Part shown: piece after piece, positions 29,303 to 38,249 of the stretch | Layout: each line of letters starts with the position of its first letter | Numbering within the stretch: position 1 is the first letter of the stretch | From: Cumulibacter manganitolerans | GTDB taxonomy: Bacteria; Actinomycetota; Actinomycetes; Mycobacteriales; Antricoccaceae | Reading direction: 5' to 3' | Assembly: GCF_009602465.1 (NCBI RefSeq) | Contig: NZ_WBKP01000010.1 | Coordinates: 1-64,000, forward strand | Length of the DNA: 64,000 nt | Notes under the pieces: generated by a model | Database searches by the model: none | What the model saw: the letters and a program-made list of their open reading frames with translations, nothing else | Told to the model about the DNA's origin: nothing | Translations under genes and position numbers: made by a program

Positions 29303-29327
29303 CGCGGCGCGCAACAAACGCGCCGCG
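29303..29327. terminator. Perfect 9-bp hairpin downstream of the MBL gene
   Basis: CGCGGCGCG and CGCGCCGCG pair perfectly around the loop CAACAAA. The site lies 38 bp past the stop of the minus-strand metallo-beta-lactamase gene and before the oxidoreductase start. The rest of 29164-29364 shows no gene. Confidence 0.7.
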
Positions 29328-29364
29328 CCCTGCCGCCTGGTCGTTCTCGAATCGTGAGACGGCC

Positions 29365-30153
29365 TCAGTTCGAGCGGAGGTACTCCAGCTGCGCCTTGAC
29401 CGACAGCTCGGCCGCCGGCCAGTTCGACTCGGGGACGTCGGTGTAGACGTGCTCGACGACCTGACGCGCGCTCGCGTCCGGACCCAGTACGCCGAGCGCG
29501 TCGCGCACCTGCTGGAGCCGCTGCGCGCGGTGCTCGAGATAGAAGGCGGCGGCCTTGCCCGCCGACGCCAGCTCGGGTCCGTGGCCGGGCAGCACGGTCG
29601 CGTCGCCGTACGCCTTGAGCCGTTCCAGCGAGGCCAGGTACTCGCCGAGGTTGCCGTCGGGGTGCGCGATCACCGTCGTTCCCCGGCCGAGGATCGTGTC
29701 GCCGGTCAGCACGGACGCTGCGTTCTCGCCGTCGTCCACCACGAAGCTCAGCGAGTCGCTCGTGTGCCCCGGGGTGGCGATCACCCGCACCTCGACACCG
29801 GCGGCGGCGATCAGGTCGCCCTCGCCGAGCCCCTCGCCGCCGTACCGGTGCTGCGGGTCGAGGGCGCGCACCCGCGCGCCGGTCATCTCGTGGAAGGTGC
29901 GCGCCGACTCCGAGTGGTCCCAGTGCCCGTGGGTCAGCAGCACCTCGACGACGGTGCCGGCCTCGGCGGCGACCACCTTGAGGTGCTCGAGATCCTCCGG
30001 GCCGGGGTCGACCACGATCGCCTCGCGGCGCCCGGACGCCCGCAGCAGCCAGGTGTTCGTGCCGTCGAGCGTCATCACGTTGGGATTGTTGGCGAGCACC
30101 ACCGAGGCGTACGGCGCGACGTCCCGCCGGGTCTCGTACAGCGGGTGGGTCAT
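29365..30153 (-). CDS. Metallo-beta-lactamase-fold hydrolase
   Basis: The 262-residue MBL-fold enzyme has the two-metal motif LLTHGHWDHSESA (HxHxDH). Further metal ligands are in VIATPGHTSDS, LTGDTILGRGT and VLPGHGPE, and a C-terminal extension (YLEHRAQRLQQVRDAL) resembles the glyoxalase II/LACTB2 type. It probably cleaves a thioester or RNA; the substrate is unknown. It matches the Rv3677c place next to crp, but here it is separated from crp by about 10 kb. Confidence 0.88.
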   Translation of the reverse strand: MTHPLYETRRDVAPYASVVLANNPNVMTLDGTNTWLLRASGRREAIVVDPGPEDLEHLKVVAAEAGTVVEVLLTHGHWDHSESARTFHEMTGARVRALDPQHRYGGEGLGEGDLIAAAGVEVRVIATPGHTSDSLSFVVDDGENAASVLTGDTILGRGTTVIAHPDGNLGEYLASLERLKAYGDATVLPGHGPELASAGKAAAFYLEHRAQRLQQVRDALGVLGPDASARQVVEHVYTDVPESNWPAAELSVKAQLEYLRSN

Positions 30154-30249
30154 GGCGGCTCTCCTCGTGCTCGGGTCTGTCGATCCTCGGGTGTGTTGCT
30201 CCGGGTCTGATCCTGCGGGTCACTGTCCTGCGGGCCGGTGTGCGGACGC

Positions 30250-30326
30250 GGTGGGTTGTGCCCCGCTGTCCGCTCGATAGCGGGGTGCATCCCACCGCAT
30301 CACGCGGGAGCGGGGTGCAACCCACC
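30250..30326. repeat. Inverted and direct repeats between MBL and NUDIX genes
   Basis: An arm at 30250-30267 (GGTGGGTTGTGCCCCGCT) pairs with 30279-30296 (AGCGGGGTGCATCCCACC). A direct copy of the second arm follows at 30309-30326 (AGCGGGGTGCAACCCACC). The first arm could pair with either copy, giving alternative hairpins. It lies in the 199-bp gap between the two minus-strand genes; nothing else is seen there. Confidence 0.7.
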
Positions 30327-30352
30327 GCACGTGGCACATGGCCGGCGGATCG

Positions 30353-31165
30353 CTAGTCGGCGACGGACCGTCCCGGCCCCATCCGGACCGACGGCTTCAT
30401 CAGCGTCCCGTCCGGCAGCCGCACCTGCAGCACGCCGTCGATCTCGACCAGGGCGGGCTGGATCGGCTGGATGCGCCGCGGCGGCGCGCCGGCCATCGCC
30501 TCGTCGGCGGTGCCGAAGCGGGCGAGGTCGGTCAGCGTGGCGATGGTCGGCGGCAGCATCGGCCGGACGCCGGTCTGGGCCTCGGCGAGCGCGTCGTGGA
30601 CGCCGACCCACTCGGCCTTGTCGTGCTCGGTGGAGATCGCGCGCGGGTGGACGCCGTCGGGCAGCTTCATCAGGAAGAAGCTCGTGTTGTAGCGCTTGGG
30701 CTCCTGCTCGGGGGTGATCCAGTGCGCCCAGGGCCGCACCAGATCGGCCCGCAGCGACAGCCCGCGCCTCTCCAGCAGCTCGCTGAGGGAGTGCTCGCGG
30801 TTCAGCAGTCCCTGCCGCTCGGCCTCCCACTCGTCGTTGTCGGTGTCGACGACCGCGGTACGCCCGGCGGTGGCCAGCAGGATGCCGGCCTCCTCGAACG
30901 TCTCGCGGACGGCGGCGGCGACCAGGGCGCGCGCGGACCGCTCGTCGCAGCTGAACGCGTCCGCCCAGAACCCGGCCTCCGGGCCGATCCAGCCGAACTC
31001 GGCGTCCAGGTCACGCGGGTCGACGCCGCCGCCGGGGAAGGCGGTCATGCCGCCGGCGAACGCCATCTGCTTGACCCGCCGGATCAGGTAGGCCTCGAGG
31101 CCGGCCTCGCCGTCGCGCACGAACAGGACCGTCGAGGCCAGCTTGGGCTGGCTCGGCGCGCTCAC
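30353..31165 (-). CDS. NUDIX hydrolase
   Basis: The 270-residue NUDIX protein has a Nudix box beginning FPGGGVDPRD and ending AVRETFEEAGILLA, with an insertion between the two halves as in RNA-decapping or CoA-type NUDIX proteins of 250-280 residues. The C-terminal part (PSVRMGPG) is family typical. The substrate is unknown. GTG 31165 overlaps the RidA stop (GTGA), so it is translated after ridA. The frame is open upstream into ridA, but the VSAPSQPKLASTVLFVRDG start fits the fold. Confidence 0.85.
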   Translation of the reverse strand: MSAPSQPKLASTVLFVRDGEAGLEAYLIRRVKQMAFAGGMTAFPGGGVDPRDLDAEFGWIGPEAGFWADAFSCDERSARALVAAAVRETFEEAGILLATAGRTAVVDTDNDEWEAERQGLLNREHSLSELLERRGLSLRADLVRPWAHWITPEQEPKRYNTSFFLMKLPDGVHPRAISTEHDKAEWVGVHDALAEAQTGVRPMLPPTIATLTDLARFGTADEAMAGAPPRRIQPIQPALVEIDGVLQVRLPDGTLMKPSVRMGPGRSVAD

Positions 31166-31623
31166 GCGCCGACCTCGACGACGATCTCGACCTCGACCGG
31201 CGTGTCGATCGGCAGGACGGCGACGCCCACGGCCGAGCGGGCGTGCGCACCGGCCTCCCCGAACACCTCGCCGAGCAGCTCGGAGGCGCCGTTGATCACC
31301 TTCGGCTGGCCGGTGAACGACGGATCGCTGGCCACGAAGCCGACGACCTTCACGACCTGGGTGACCTTGTCGAGCCCGACCAGGGCGTCGATGGCCGCGA
31401 GCGCGTTGATCGCGCACTGCCGGGCGTCGTCGTACGCGTCCTCCGGCGAGACCTCGGCGCCGACCTTGCCGGTGCGGCGCAGCTTGCCGTCGACCAGGGG
31501 CAGCTGCCCCGACGTGTAGACGAGCGAGCCGTTGCGCAGGGCGGGGACGTACGCCCCGGCCGGCTTGGCGACCGGTGGAAGCTCGATCCCGAGCTCGGCG
31601 AGCCTGGTGTGGACATCGGACAT
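31162..31623 (-). CDS. RidA-family protein (reactive enamine/imine deaminase-like)
   Basis: The 153-residue RidA/YjgF-like protein has the features GIELPPVAKPAGAYVPA, NGSLVYTSGQLPLVDG, CAINALAAIDALVGLDKV and the late AVGVAVLPIDTPVEVE. The usual substrate-binding Arg of the archetype (xNRxP) appears replaced by SAVGV, so it is one of the longer Rid subgroups whose deaminase activity is uncertain. It matches Rv3678c. ATG 31623 follows AGAGAGG. Confidence 0.88.
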   Translation of the reverse strand: MSDVHTRLAELGIELPPVAKPAGAYVPALRNGSLVYTSGQLPLVDGKLRRTGKVGAEVSPEDAYDDARQCAINALAAIDALVGLDKVTQVVKVVGFVASDPSFTGQPKVINGASELLGEVFGEAGAHARSAVGVAVLPIDTPVEVEIVVEVGA

Positions 31624-31670
31624 TCGGGAGAACCTCTCTTCGGGGTGGGCGCGCCGCCCGGTCTGACGGG

Positions 31671-31835
31671 CTAGCTGCGGGGCCGCTTCATGAACGCGAC
31701 CAGCTGCTCGCCGGTCGGGCCGGGGGTCACGGTGACGAGCTCCCAGCCGTCTTCGCCCCACGTGTCGAGGATCGCCTTGGTGTTGTGGGTCAGCAGCGGC
31801 ACGGTGGCGTACTCCCACGTCGTCTTGTCAGCCAT
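31671..31835 (-). CDS. Small DUF4177 protein
   Basis: This gene is only 54 residues long. It starts MADKTTWEYATVPLLTHN, has the family core DTWGEDGWELVTV near residues 25-38, and ends VAFMKRPRS. The short beta-strand fold and the place (Rv3678A, between ridA and the ArsA pair) support it as real. The function is unknown. It lies 47 bp upstream of ridA on the same strand and is divergent from the ATPase genes. Confidence 0.85.
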   Translation of the reverse strand: MADKTTWEYATVPLLTHNTKAILDTWGEDGWELVTVTPGPTGEQLVAFMKRPRS

Positions 31836-31959
31836 GCCCTCACTCTAGGGGTATGCCGTACGGCGCCGATCCGGCGAGGGCCGCAGTGGGTCGCGCGCAC
31901 CACACCGGTTCCTCCGGATCGGGGCTTCGCGAGCGCCGCGGCCGCACTACGCTGGCGAC

Positions 31960-32967
31960 GTGGACGCTGCCTTGACCCCCGCCTGGTGGACCGATGCGCG
32001 GTTGCACGTCGTCAGCGGCAAGGGCGGCGTCGGGAAGACCACCGTCGCCGCCGCGCTCGCCATCGCCCTCGCGACCGGCGGCCGGCGCACCCTGCTGGTC
32101 GAGGTCGAGGACCGGCAGGGCATCGCCCAGCTGTTCAACATCCCCCCGCTGCCGTACGCCGAGCGCCCCATCGCCGCGGCACCCGGCGAGGGCGAGGTCT
32201 ACGCGCTCGCCGTCGAGCCCGAGGCCGCTCTCGTGGACTACCTCGACATGTTCTACGGGCTGGGCCGCGCCGGCGGCATGCTGCGGCGGGTCGGCGCGAT
32301 CGACTTCGCCACCTCCGTGGCCCCCGGCCTGCGCGACGTGCTGCTGACCGGCAAGGTCAAGGAGGCGACGACGCGGGCCAAGGGCGGCAAGCGCGCGTAC
32401 GACGCCGTCGTCCTGGACGCGCCGCCGACCGGGCGCATCGGCCGGTTCCTGAACGTCACCGGCGAGGTCGCCGCGCTGGCGAAGGTGGGCCCGATCAAGA
32501 AGCAGTCGGACGGCGTGATGGACCTCCTGCGCTCGTCGCGGACCGCGATCCACCTCGTCACGCTGCTGGAGGAGATGCCGGTGCAGGAGACCCTGGAGGC
32601 CGCGCACGACCTGCGCTCCAGCGGTCTGGACATCGCGTCGGTCGTGGTCAACATGGCCACCGAGCCGCAGATGTCGGCCGGCGAGCTCGACGACATCGCG
32701 GCCGGCGACGATCCGCTCAAGCAGATCTCCACCGGGCTCAAGACGGCCGGGCTCGCCGCGTCGTACGCCGAGCCGCTGCGCGCGGAGCTGGTCGACTACG
32801 CGCGGCGGTTCACCGTCGAGCAGCAGGCGCGGGCCGACCTGCCCTCGCTCGGCGTACCGATCACCGAGCTGCCGCGGCTGCACGGCCAGATGACGGCCGA
32901 CGCGCTGGGCGACCTCGCCGAGCTGATCCGCGAGCAGACCGGCGCAGACGAGGTCGCCGATGTCTAG
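31960..32967 (+). CDS. ArsA/Get3-like ATPase, first subunit (BagA-like)
   Basis: The 335-residue P-loop ATPase has the deviant Walker A GKGGVGKTT at about residues 20-28, a switch region VVLDAPPTGRIGRFL and a central helical domain. It matches Rv3679, which with Rv3680 forms a Get3-like complex (BagA/BagB) linked to resistance to nitric oxide and to glycerol use. GTG 31960 is the start. The next gene overlaps it by 8 bp, so the two subunits are translated together. There is no arsenic transport gene nearby. Confidence 0.9.
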   Translation: MDAALTPAWWTDARLHVVSGKGGVGKTTVAAALAIALATGGRRTLLVEVEDRQGIAQLFNIPPLPYAERPIAAAPGEGEVYALAVEPEAALVDYLDMFYGLGRAGGMLRRVGAIDFATSVAPGLRDVLLTGKVKEATTRAKGGKRAYDAVVLDAPPTGRIGRFLNVTGEVAALAKVGPIKKQSDGVMDLLRSSRTAIHLVTLLEEMPVQETLEAAHDLRSSGLDIASVVVNMATEPQMSAGELDDIAAGDDPLKQISTGLKTAGLAASYAEPLRAELVDYARRFTVEQQARADLPSLGVPITELPRLHGQMTADALGDLAELIREQTGADEVADV

Positions 32968-34126
32968 GCCGCGCCTCACCCTGCGTCCCCGCGGCGCCGA
33001 CCGGCTGGACGTCGACGGGTTGCTGACCTCCCCCGAGACCCGCGTCGTGGTGTGCTGCGGCGCCGGCGGCGTCGGCAAGACGACGACGTCCGCGGCGATC
33101 GCGCTGCGGGCCGCCGAGACCGGACGGCGGGTCGTCGTGCTGACGATCGACCCGGCGCGCAGGCTCGCCCAGTCGCTGGGCATCGAGCAGCTGGACAACG
33201 TCCCGCGCAAGGTCGTCGGCGTCGAGGGCGGCGAGCTGTTCGCGATGATGCTCGACATGAAGAGCACGTTCGACGAGATCGTGCTCGAGCACACCGACGA
33301 GCAGAAGGCGCAGGAGATCTTCGACAACCCCTTCTACCAGACCCTGTCGAGCTCGTTCGCCGGCACGCAGGAGTACATGGCCATGGAGAAGCTCGGCCAG
33401 CTCGTCGCGAAGGACGAGTGGGACCTCATCGTGATCGACACTCCGCCGAGCCGTTCGGCGCTGGACTTCCTCGACGCGCCGGAGCGGATGGCGCGGTTCC
33501 TGGACGGGAAGGTGCTGCGGGTGCTGCTCGCGCCCGCGCGCGGCGGCGGCCGGATGTCGCTGAAGATCGTCAGCGCCGGCATGGGGCTGTTCTCGAAGGT
33601 GCTCACGCGGATCGTGGGCAGCGAGGTGCTGGGCGACATCTCGAAGTTCGTCGCCGCGCTCGACACCATGTTCGGCGGCTTCCGCACCCGCGCCGAGGCG
33701 ACGTACAACCTGCTGCGCCAGCCGGGGACGTCGTTCATGGTGGTCGCGACACCCGAGCCGGACGCGCTGCGCGAGGCGTCGTACTTCGTCGACCGGCTGG
33801 TCGGGGAGACGATGCCGCTGGCCGGCGTCGTGATGAACCGGGTGCACTACTCCGAGGCGCCCGAGCTCGCGGCGAAGAAGTCCCGCGAGGCGGCCGACCG
33901 GCTCTGGCCGGAGGACGAGGAGCCGACCCACGAGGGCGCCGTCACCGCGGCCGCGCTGCGGGTGCACGCCGACCGGATCGAGCTCGCGCTGCGCGAGCAG
34001 TCGCTGGCGCAGCGGTTCGTCACCGCGCATCCCGACGTCCCGCTCGGGGAGGTCGCCGCGCTGCCGACCGACGCGCACGACCTGGACGACCTGCGCGAGA
34101 TCGGCGCTCGGCTCGCCGAGTCCTGA
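32960..34126 (+). CDS. ArsA/Get3-like ATPase, second subunit (BagB-like)
   Basis: The 388-residue partner ATPase has GAGGVGKTT at about 34-42, VLTIDPARRLAQSLG, and VIDTPPSRSALDFLD as switch II-like region. It is longer than the first subunit in its helical part. It matches Rv3680. Start ATG 32960 lies within the end of the first gene. It probably forms a heterodimer with the first subunit. The unit ends in a repeat-family hairpin. Confidence 0.9.
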   Translation: MSRPRLTLRPRGADRLDVDGLLTSPETRVVVCCGAGGVGKTTTSAAIALRAAETGRRVVVLTIDPARRLAQSLGIEQLDNVPRKVVGVEGGELFAMMLDMKSTFDEIVLEHTDEQKAQEIFDNPFYQTLSSSFAGTQEYMAMEKLGQLVAKDEWDLIVIDTPPSRSALDFLDAPERMARFLDGKVLRVLLAPARGGGRMSLKIVSAGMGLFSKVLTRIVGSEVLGDISKFVAALDTMFGGFRTRAEATYNLLRQPGTSFMVVATPEPDALREASYFVDRLVGETMPLAGVVMNRVHYSEAPELAAKKSREAADRLWPEDEEPTHEGAVTAAALRVHADRIELALREQSLAQRFVTAHPDVPLGEVAALPTDAHDLDDLREIGARLAES

Positions 34127-34143
34127 CCCGGTTCCCGGCCGAT

Positions 34144-34198
34144 CTGCGGGGCTGCCAGTGGCGGTTCGGGCCGCTTATCGTGCTCCGCTGCCCCGCAG
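34144..34198. terminator. Inverted repeat between the ArsA-like gene and whiB4
   Basis: Outer arms CTGCGGGG / CCCCGCAG plus a weaker inner stem lie between convergent genes. The right half (TGCTCCGCTGCCCCGCAGAA) is nearly identical to the right half of the repeat at 21544-21602. It is the third copy of this family in the window. Confidence 0.75.
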
Positions 34199-34211
34199 AA
34201 GGCGCCGGCGA

Positions 34212-34526
34212 TTACGCGATCTTGGCGTCGGGGTCGTCGGAGGTCAGCAGCTCGCGCCAGGAGGCGACGTCGGGGTTGCGCCGCAGCAGGGCGCGTCGCT
34301 CGCGCTCGGTCATCCCGCCCCACACGCCGAACTCGGTGCGGTTGTCGAGCGCGTCGGCGAGACACTGGACGCGCACCGGGCAGCCGTCGCAGATCTTCTT
34401 GGCCTGGTGCTGGGCCGCGCCCTGCACGAACAGGGCCTCCGGGTCGATGCCCCGGCAGCGGGCCTCGCTCGCCCAGTCGGCCATCGGGGAGCGTGCCGCG
34501 GCGGTGAAGACAATCGTGCTCGACAT
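34212..34526 (-). CDS. whiB4: WhiB-family iron-sulfur regulator (WhiB4-like)
   Basis: The 104-residue Wbl protein has the four cluster ligands Cys24, Cys46, Cys49 and Cys55 (CDGCPVRVQC), the turn GVWGG at 67-71 and a basic DNA-contact segment TERERRALLRR. WhiB4 (Rv3681c) senses redox change through its [4Fe-4S] cluster and controls antioxidant and envelope genes. ATG 34526 follows CGAGGAGATG. It is divergent from the PBP gene; the 277 bp between them hold the promoters of both and no other gene that I can see. Confidence 0.93.
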   Translation of the reverse strand: MSSTIVFTAAARSPMADWASEARCRGIDPEALFVQGAAQHQAKKICDGCPVRVQCLADALDNRTEFGVWGGMTERERRALLRRNPDVASWRELLTSDDPDAKIA

Positions 34527-34803
34527 GGGGGCATCTCCTCGTAATGACGGCCGCGTTCTACCGCTGCCTCTAGGTAAGGAGACCAACAAAGGTGCGACTC
34601 GTGACGCGGCCCGGCCAGACACGACCCGGGCTTCACGCCCACTTCACACTTGCCTGCTCGATGGGAGCCCCCAAAAACGGAAACGTCGATCCTCTCACGC
34701 TTGCGGGCCTCTCGCCACCCGCTGAGGCTTGCGGGGCGACGCGGCCTAGAGGCATCGTTCACGATTTACCCGCTTGTGACTGGTGACTGCGTAGGCTGGC
34801 CAA

Positions 34804-37305
34804 GTGTCAAGCCGCGCATTCAACAAGATGGCGACCATCGTCAAGCTGGTCGCCGCCATCGCCGCCGGCGGGCTGGTGCTCGCCGCCATGCTCTTTCCTG
34901 CCTTCGGTGGGGCGGGGGCCGCGGCCAAGAGCACAGCGTCGGCGGTGAACGATCTCGACACGCAGTTCCAAGAGTCCAACCCGGCCCTGGTGACCACCGT
35001 GCTGGCAGCGAACGGCCAGCCGCTCGTGCACTACTACAACTACTACCGCGAGCCGATCCCGCTCAGCCAGATGGGCGAATGGCTGCCGAAGGCCATCGTG
35101 GCGGTCGAGGACAAGCGGTTCTACGAGCACAAGGGCGTCGACCTCCAGGGCATGTTCCGCGCGGCGGTGCAGAACGCGGTCAAGGGCGGCGTCTCGCAGG
35201 GCGCGTCGACACTGACGCAGCAGCTGGTCAAGAACACGCTCTTCTATCAGGCCAAGACGCAGAAGGAACGCGATGCGGCGACCGAGCAGAGCCTGGGGCG
35301 CAAGCTGCGCGAGGCGAAGATCGCGCTGAACCTCGAGAAGACCCTCACCAAGGACCAGATCCTCGAGAAGTACCTCAACCTGATGAACATGGGCGGCGGG
35401 GCGTACGGCGTCCGCGCCGCCGCGCAGACCTACTTCGGAGTCGAGCCGGCGCAGCTCGACATCGCGCAGGCCGCGATGATCGCCGGCATCGTGCAGAACC
35501 CGACCAAGTACAACCCGCTGCACAACCCGGACCAGACCAAGAAGCGGCGGGACGTCGTCCTGACCCTGATGGCCGACCAGGGCAAGATCACCACCGCGCA
35601 GCGCGACGAGGAGATCAAGAAGCCGATCACGCTCAGCGGCAACGGCGCCAAGCCGTCGCGCTCGTGCTCGGAGGCGCCGAACGGCGCGGGCTTCTACTGC
35701 GACTACGTCTGGCAGTACCTCACCCAGAACCTCGGCATCCCGGAGGCGACCCTCAAGGAGGGCGGCCTCACGATCCAGACCTCGCTGAACCCGTCGTACC
35801 AGGAGTCGGCGAACAACGCGATCGTCAGCGCCTCGACGTCGTTCAACAGCGACCCGTCGATCTACGGCTACGCCGATCAGCGGATCGCGACCATGCCGAT
35901 CCTGAACGTCAAGGACGGCCAGGTCCTCGCCCTCGGCGTCAACAAGAAGTACGGCAACGACCCCAACGACCCCTCGCAGACGGTGTTCAACTACCCGGTG
36001 CAGCCCAACGGTGACGGCGCCGGGTCGGTGTACAAGATCTTCCCGACGGTCGCCGCGCTCAACGAGGGCACCGGGATCAACTTCGAGCTCAACACGCCGC
36101 CGCCGTACAAGTCGAAGATCATGGCGCAGCAGGGCATCTCGTACGAAGTCTCGAACGCCTCCCCCAACTACCCGCCGAAGCTGCCGCTGTGGAAAGCGTT
36201 GTACATGTCCTCGAACACCTACTTCGTGGCGCTCGAGGACCACATCGGCAGCCTGAAGCCGATCACCGACGCGGCGTACGCGATGGGCCTCTGGGCACCG
36301 GGCGACACGAAGATCCGCGACCAGATTGCGGCGGAGAACCGCGCGTCGTTCACCCTCGGCCCGGAGGCGACCAGCCCGCTGCGGCTCGCCGTAGCCTACG
36401 CGACGATCGCCAACCGCGGCACCAAGTGCGAGCCCACGCCGATCATGTGGATCGCCGGGCCGGACGCCAAGACGGCCGTCAACCCGCAGACCAACAAGCC
36501 TTGGTACACGCCGGGCACCAACTGCACCCCGGGCGCCGTCTCGCAGGGCGTCGCCGACACGATCAACCAGATCCTGCTCAAGGACGTCATGCCGGGCAAC
36601 CCGAGCCAGACCGGCAAGCGGGCCTATGTCCCCGGCTACCAGATCGCCGGCAAGACCGGTACCGCGCAGGACAACCGCGCGTACTCGTTCGTCGGCTTCA
36701 CGCCGGACATCATCGCCTCGGTGCTCGCCTTCGATCCGAAGTCGAACAAGCCACTGCCCTCTCCCGGCGGCGGCGAGGAAGGCTTCGGTGGCGGCTACCC
36801 GGCGCGCATCTGGAACCTGGCGATGCAGAGCATCCTGCCCCAGGTGGGCGCGAGCTACTTCCCACCCCAGGATCCTGCGGTCGCCAACGGCAAGACGACG
36901 GTGCTCAACGTCAACTGCGTCGGCCAGTCGCCGGCAAACTGCAAGTCGATGGCCAAGCAGGCCGGCTACCCCGCGGAGGACAGCGGGACGCCGGTCGACT
37001 CCACGCTCCCGGCCGGCGTGGTCGCCTCGCAGGACCCGCCCGCCGGGTCCGCCGTGCCCGAGGGCACCACGATCACCTACAGCGTCTCGACCGGCAAGGC
37101 GCCGGCCGGGCAGCCCTGCCAGCCCGGCCAGGACCCGGCCACCGGTTGCGTGCCGGCGGCGCAGACCAGCGCACCGGCCCAGCCGACGGCGCCTGCTCCC
37201 CAGCCGACGGCGCCCGCGCCGCAGCCCACGGCGGCACCGCCGAACGGCGGCACCGGCAACGGGGGCGGCAACAACGGGAACGGCCGCGGAAACGGTGGGG
37301 GCTGA
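34804..37305 (+). CDS. ponA2: Bifunctional penicillin-binding protein with PASTA domain (PonA2-type)
   Basis: This class A PBP polymerises and cross-links peptidoglycan. It has one N-terminal membrane helix (residues 12-35). The transglycosylase domain has its catalytic Glu102 in VEDKRFYEHKGVD, then QGASTLTQQLVKN. The transpeptidase domain has Ser408-x-x-Lys411 (SVYK), SSN (MSSNTYF) and KTGT at 617-620. One PASTA domain follows at about 700-775. The C-terminus is a Pro/Ala/Gln then Gly/Asn-rich tail, probably running through the wall. It matches Rv3682. GTG 34804 is the start. Confidence 0.95.
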   Translation: MSSRAFNKMATIVKLVAAIAAGGLVLAAMLFPAFGGAGAAAKSTASAVNDLDTQFQESNPALVTTVLAANGQPLVHYYNYYREPIPLSQMGEWLPKAIVAVEDKRFYEHKGVDLQGMFRAAVQNAVKGGVSQGASTLTQQLVKNTLFYQAKTQKERDAATEQSLGRKLREAKIALNLEKTLTKDQILEKYLNLMNMGGGAYGVRAAAQTYFGVEPAQLDIAQAAMIAGIVQNPTKYNPLHNPDQTKKRRDVVLTLMADQGKITTAQRDEEIKKPITLSGNGAKPSRSCSEAPNGAGFYCDYVWQYLTQNLGIPEATLKEGGLTIQTSLNPSYQESANNAIVSASTSFNSDPSIYGYADQRIATMPILNVKDGQVLALGVNKKYGNDPNDPSQTVFNYPVQPNGDGAGSVYKIFPTVAALNEGTGINFELNTPPPYKSKIMAQQGISYEVSNASPNYPPKLPLWKALYMSSNTYFVALEDHIGSLKPITDAAYAMGLWAPGDTKIRDQIAAENRASFTLGPEATSPLRLAVAYATIANRGTKCEPTPIMWIAGPDAKTAVNPQTNKPWYTPGTNCTPGAVSQGVADTINQILLKDVMPGNPSQTGKRAYVPGYQIAGKTGTAQDNRAYSFVGFTPDIIASVLAFDPKSNKPLPSPGGGEEGFGGGYPARIWNLAMQSILPQVGASYFPPQDPAVANGKTTVLNVNCVGQSPANCKSMAKQAGYPAEDSGTPVDSTLPAGVVASQDPPAGSAVPEGTTITYSVSTGKAPAGQPCQPGQDPATGCVPAAQTSAPAQPTAPAPQPTAPAPQPTAAPPNGGTGNGGGNNGNGRGNGGG

Positions 37306-38231
37306 TCATCGCTAGCTCCAGCGCCGTACGACGGGCCGCCGCGATCAGCGGCGGCCTCGTCGCATCCGGCGCCCTCACCGCCGGCTACGCGACGCTGATC
37401 GAACGCAACTGGTACGCCCTGCGCCGCTTCGAGGTCGCCGTCCTGCCCGCCGGGGCCAGACAGCTCACGGTGCTGCAGCTGGCCGACCTGCACGTCACCC
37501 CGCAGCAGCGGCGCAAGGTCGCGTGGGTGCGTTCGCTGGCCGACCTCGCGCCCGATCTCGTGCTGTCGACGGGAGACCACCTGGGCGGCGACGAGAGCGC
37601 GTTCGAGAACTCGCTGCGCGCCCACGAGCCGTTCCTGCACCTGCCGGGCGCGTTCGTGTGGGGCAACAACGACCACTGGGCGCCGGTCGCCAAGAGCCCG
37701 ACGCGGTACTTCACCCGGACCACGGTGCACCGGCGCGGGCACCGCCTCGACCTCACCGGACTCCGCGAGGGACTGACCGCGCACGGCTGGCTCGACCTGA
37801 ACAACCGGCGCGGGTCGGTGCAGGCGGGCGGCCTGTCCGTGGCGCTCGCCGGCGTCGACGACCCGCACACCCGCCGCGACCGGTACGCCGCGATCGCCGG
37901 GGCTGCGGACCGCGACGCCGACGTCCGCATCGCGCTCACGCACTCTCCCGAGCCGCGGGTGCTGGACCCGATGGTCGACGACGGCTACGACCTGGTGCTC
38001 GCCGGCCATACGCACGGCGGCCAGGTGCGCATTCCGATGGTCGGCGCCGCGGTGACGAACTGTGGCATCGACCGGTCGCGGGTGCGGTGGATGTCGGACT
38101 GGACGTCGCCGTCCGGCCGAACCGCTCCCCTGCACGTGAGTGCCGGCCTGGGAACGTCGCCGTACGCGCCGGTGCGATTCTGCTGCCGCCCGGAGGCCAC
38201 CCTCCTCACGCTTATCCCCCGGCCCGCCTGA
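37302..38231 (+). CDS. Metallophosphoesterase (calcineurin-like), membrane-anchored
   Basis: The protein of about 309 residues has an N-terminal membrane segment (AAAISGGLVASGALTAGYATL) and a calcineurin-like phosphoesterase domain. Metal-binding motifs are LQLADLHV, STGDHLGG, WGNNDHW, ALTHSPEP and LAGHTHGGQ. It matches Rv3683, directly downstream of ponA2. No ATG, GTG or TTG lies in frame near the N-terminus. The nearest plausible start is CTG 37302 (or ATC 37305), overlapping the PBP stop and preceded by GGTGGGG. The next GTG would cut into the domain. Confidence 0.82.
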   Translation: MIIASSSAVRRAAAISGGLVASGALTAGYATLIERNWYALRRFEVAVLPAGARQLTVLQLADLHVTPQQRRKVAWVRSLADLAPDLVLSTGDHLGGDESAFENSLRAHEPFLHLPGAFVWGNNDHWAPVAKSPTRYFTRTTVHRRGHRLDLTGLREGLTAHGWLDLNNRRGSVQAGGLSVALAGVDDPHTRRDRYAAIAGAADRDADVRIALTHSPEPRVLDPMVDDGYDLVLAGHTHGGQVRIPMVGAAVTNCGIDRSRVRWMSDWTSPSGRTAPLHVSAGLGTSPYAPVRFCCRPEATLLTLIPRPA

Positions 38232-38249
38232 CCCACCCACAACGCCCGT

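Noticed and set aside
31960-34126. Arsenite efflux ATPase genes
   Set aside because: There is no ArsB or ArsR, and the pair is in the Rv3679-Rv3680 place; Get3-like function is the better reading.
34527-34803. A small gene in the gap between whiB4 and the PBP gene
   Set aside because: Short frames here lack a ribosome site and recognisable sequence; the gap is better explained as divergent promoters.
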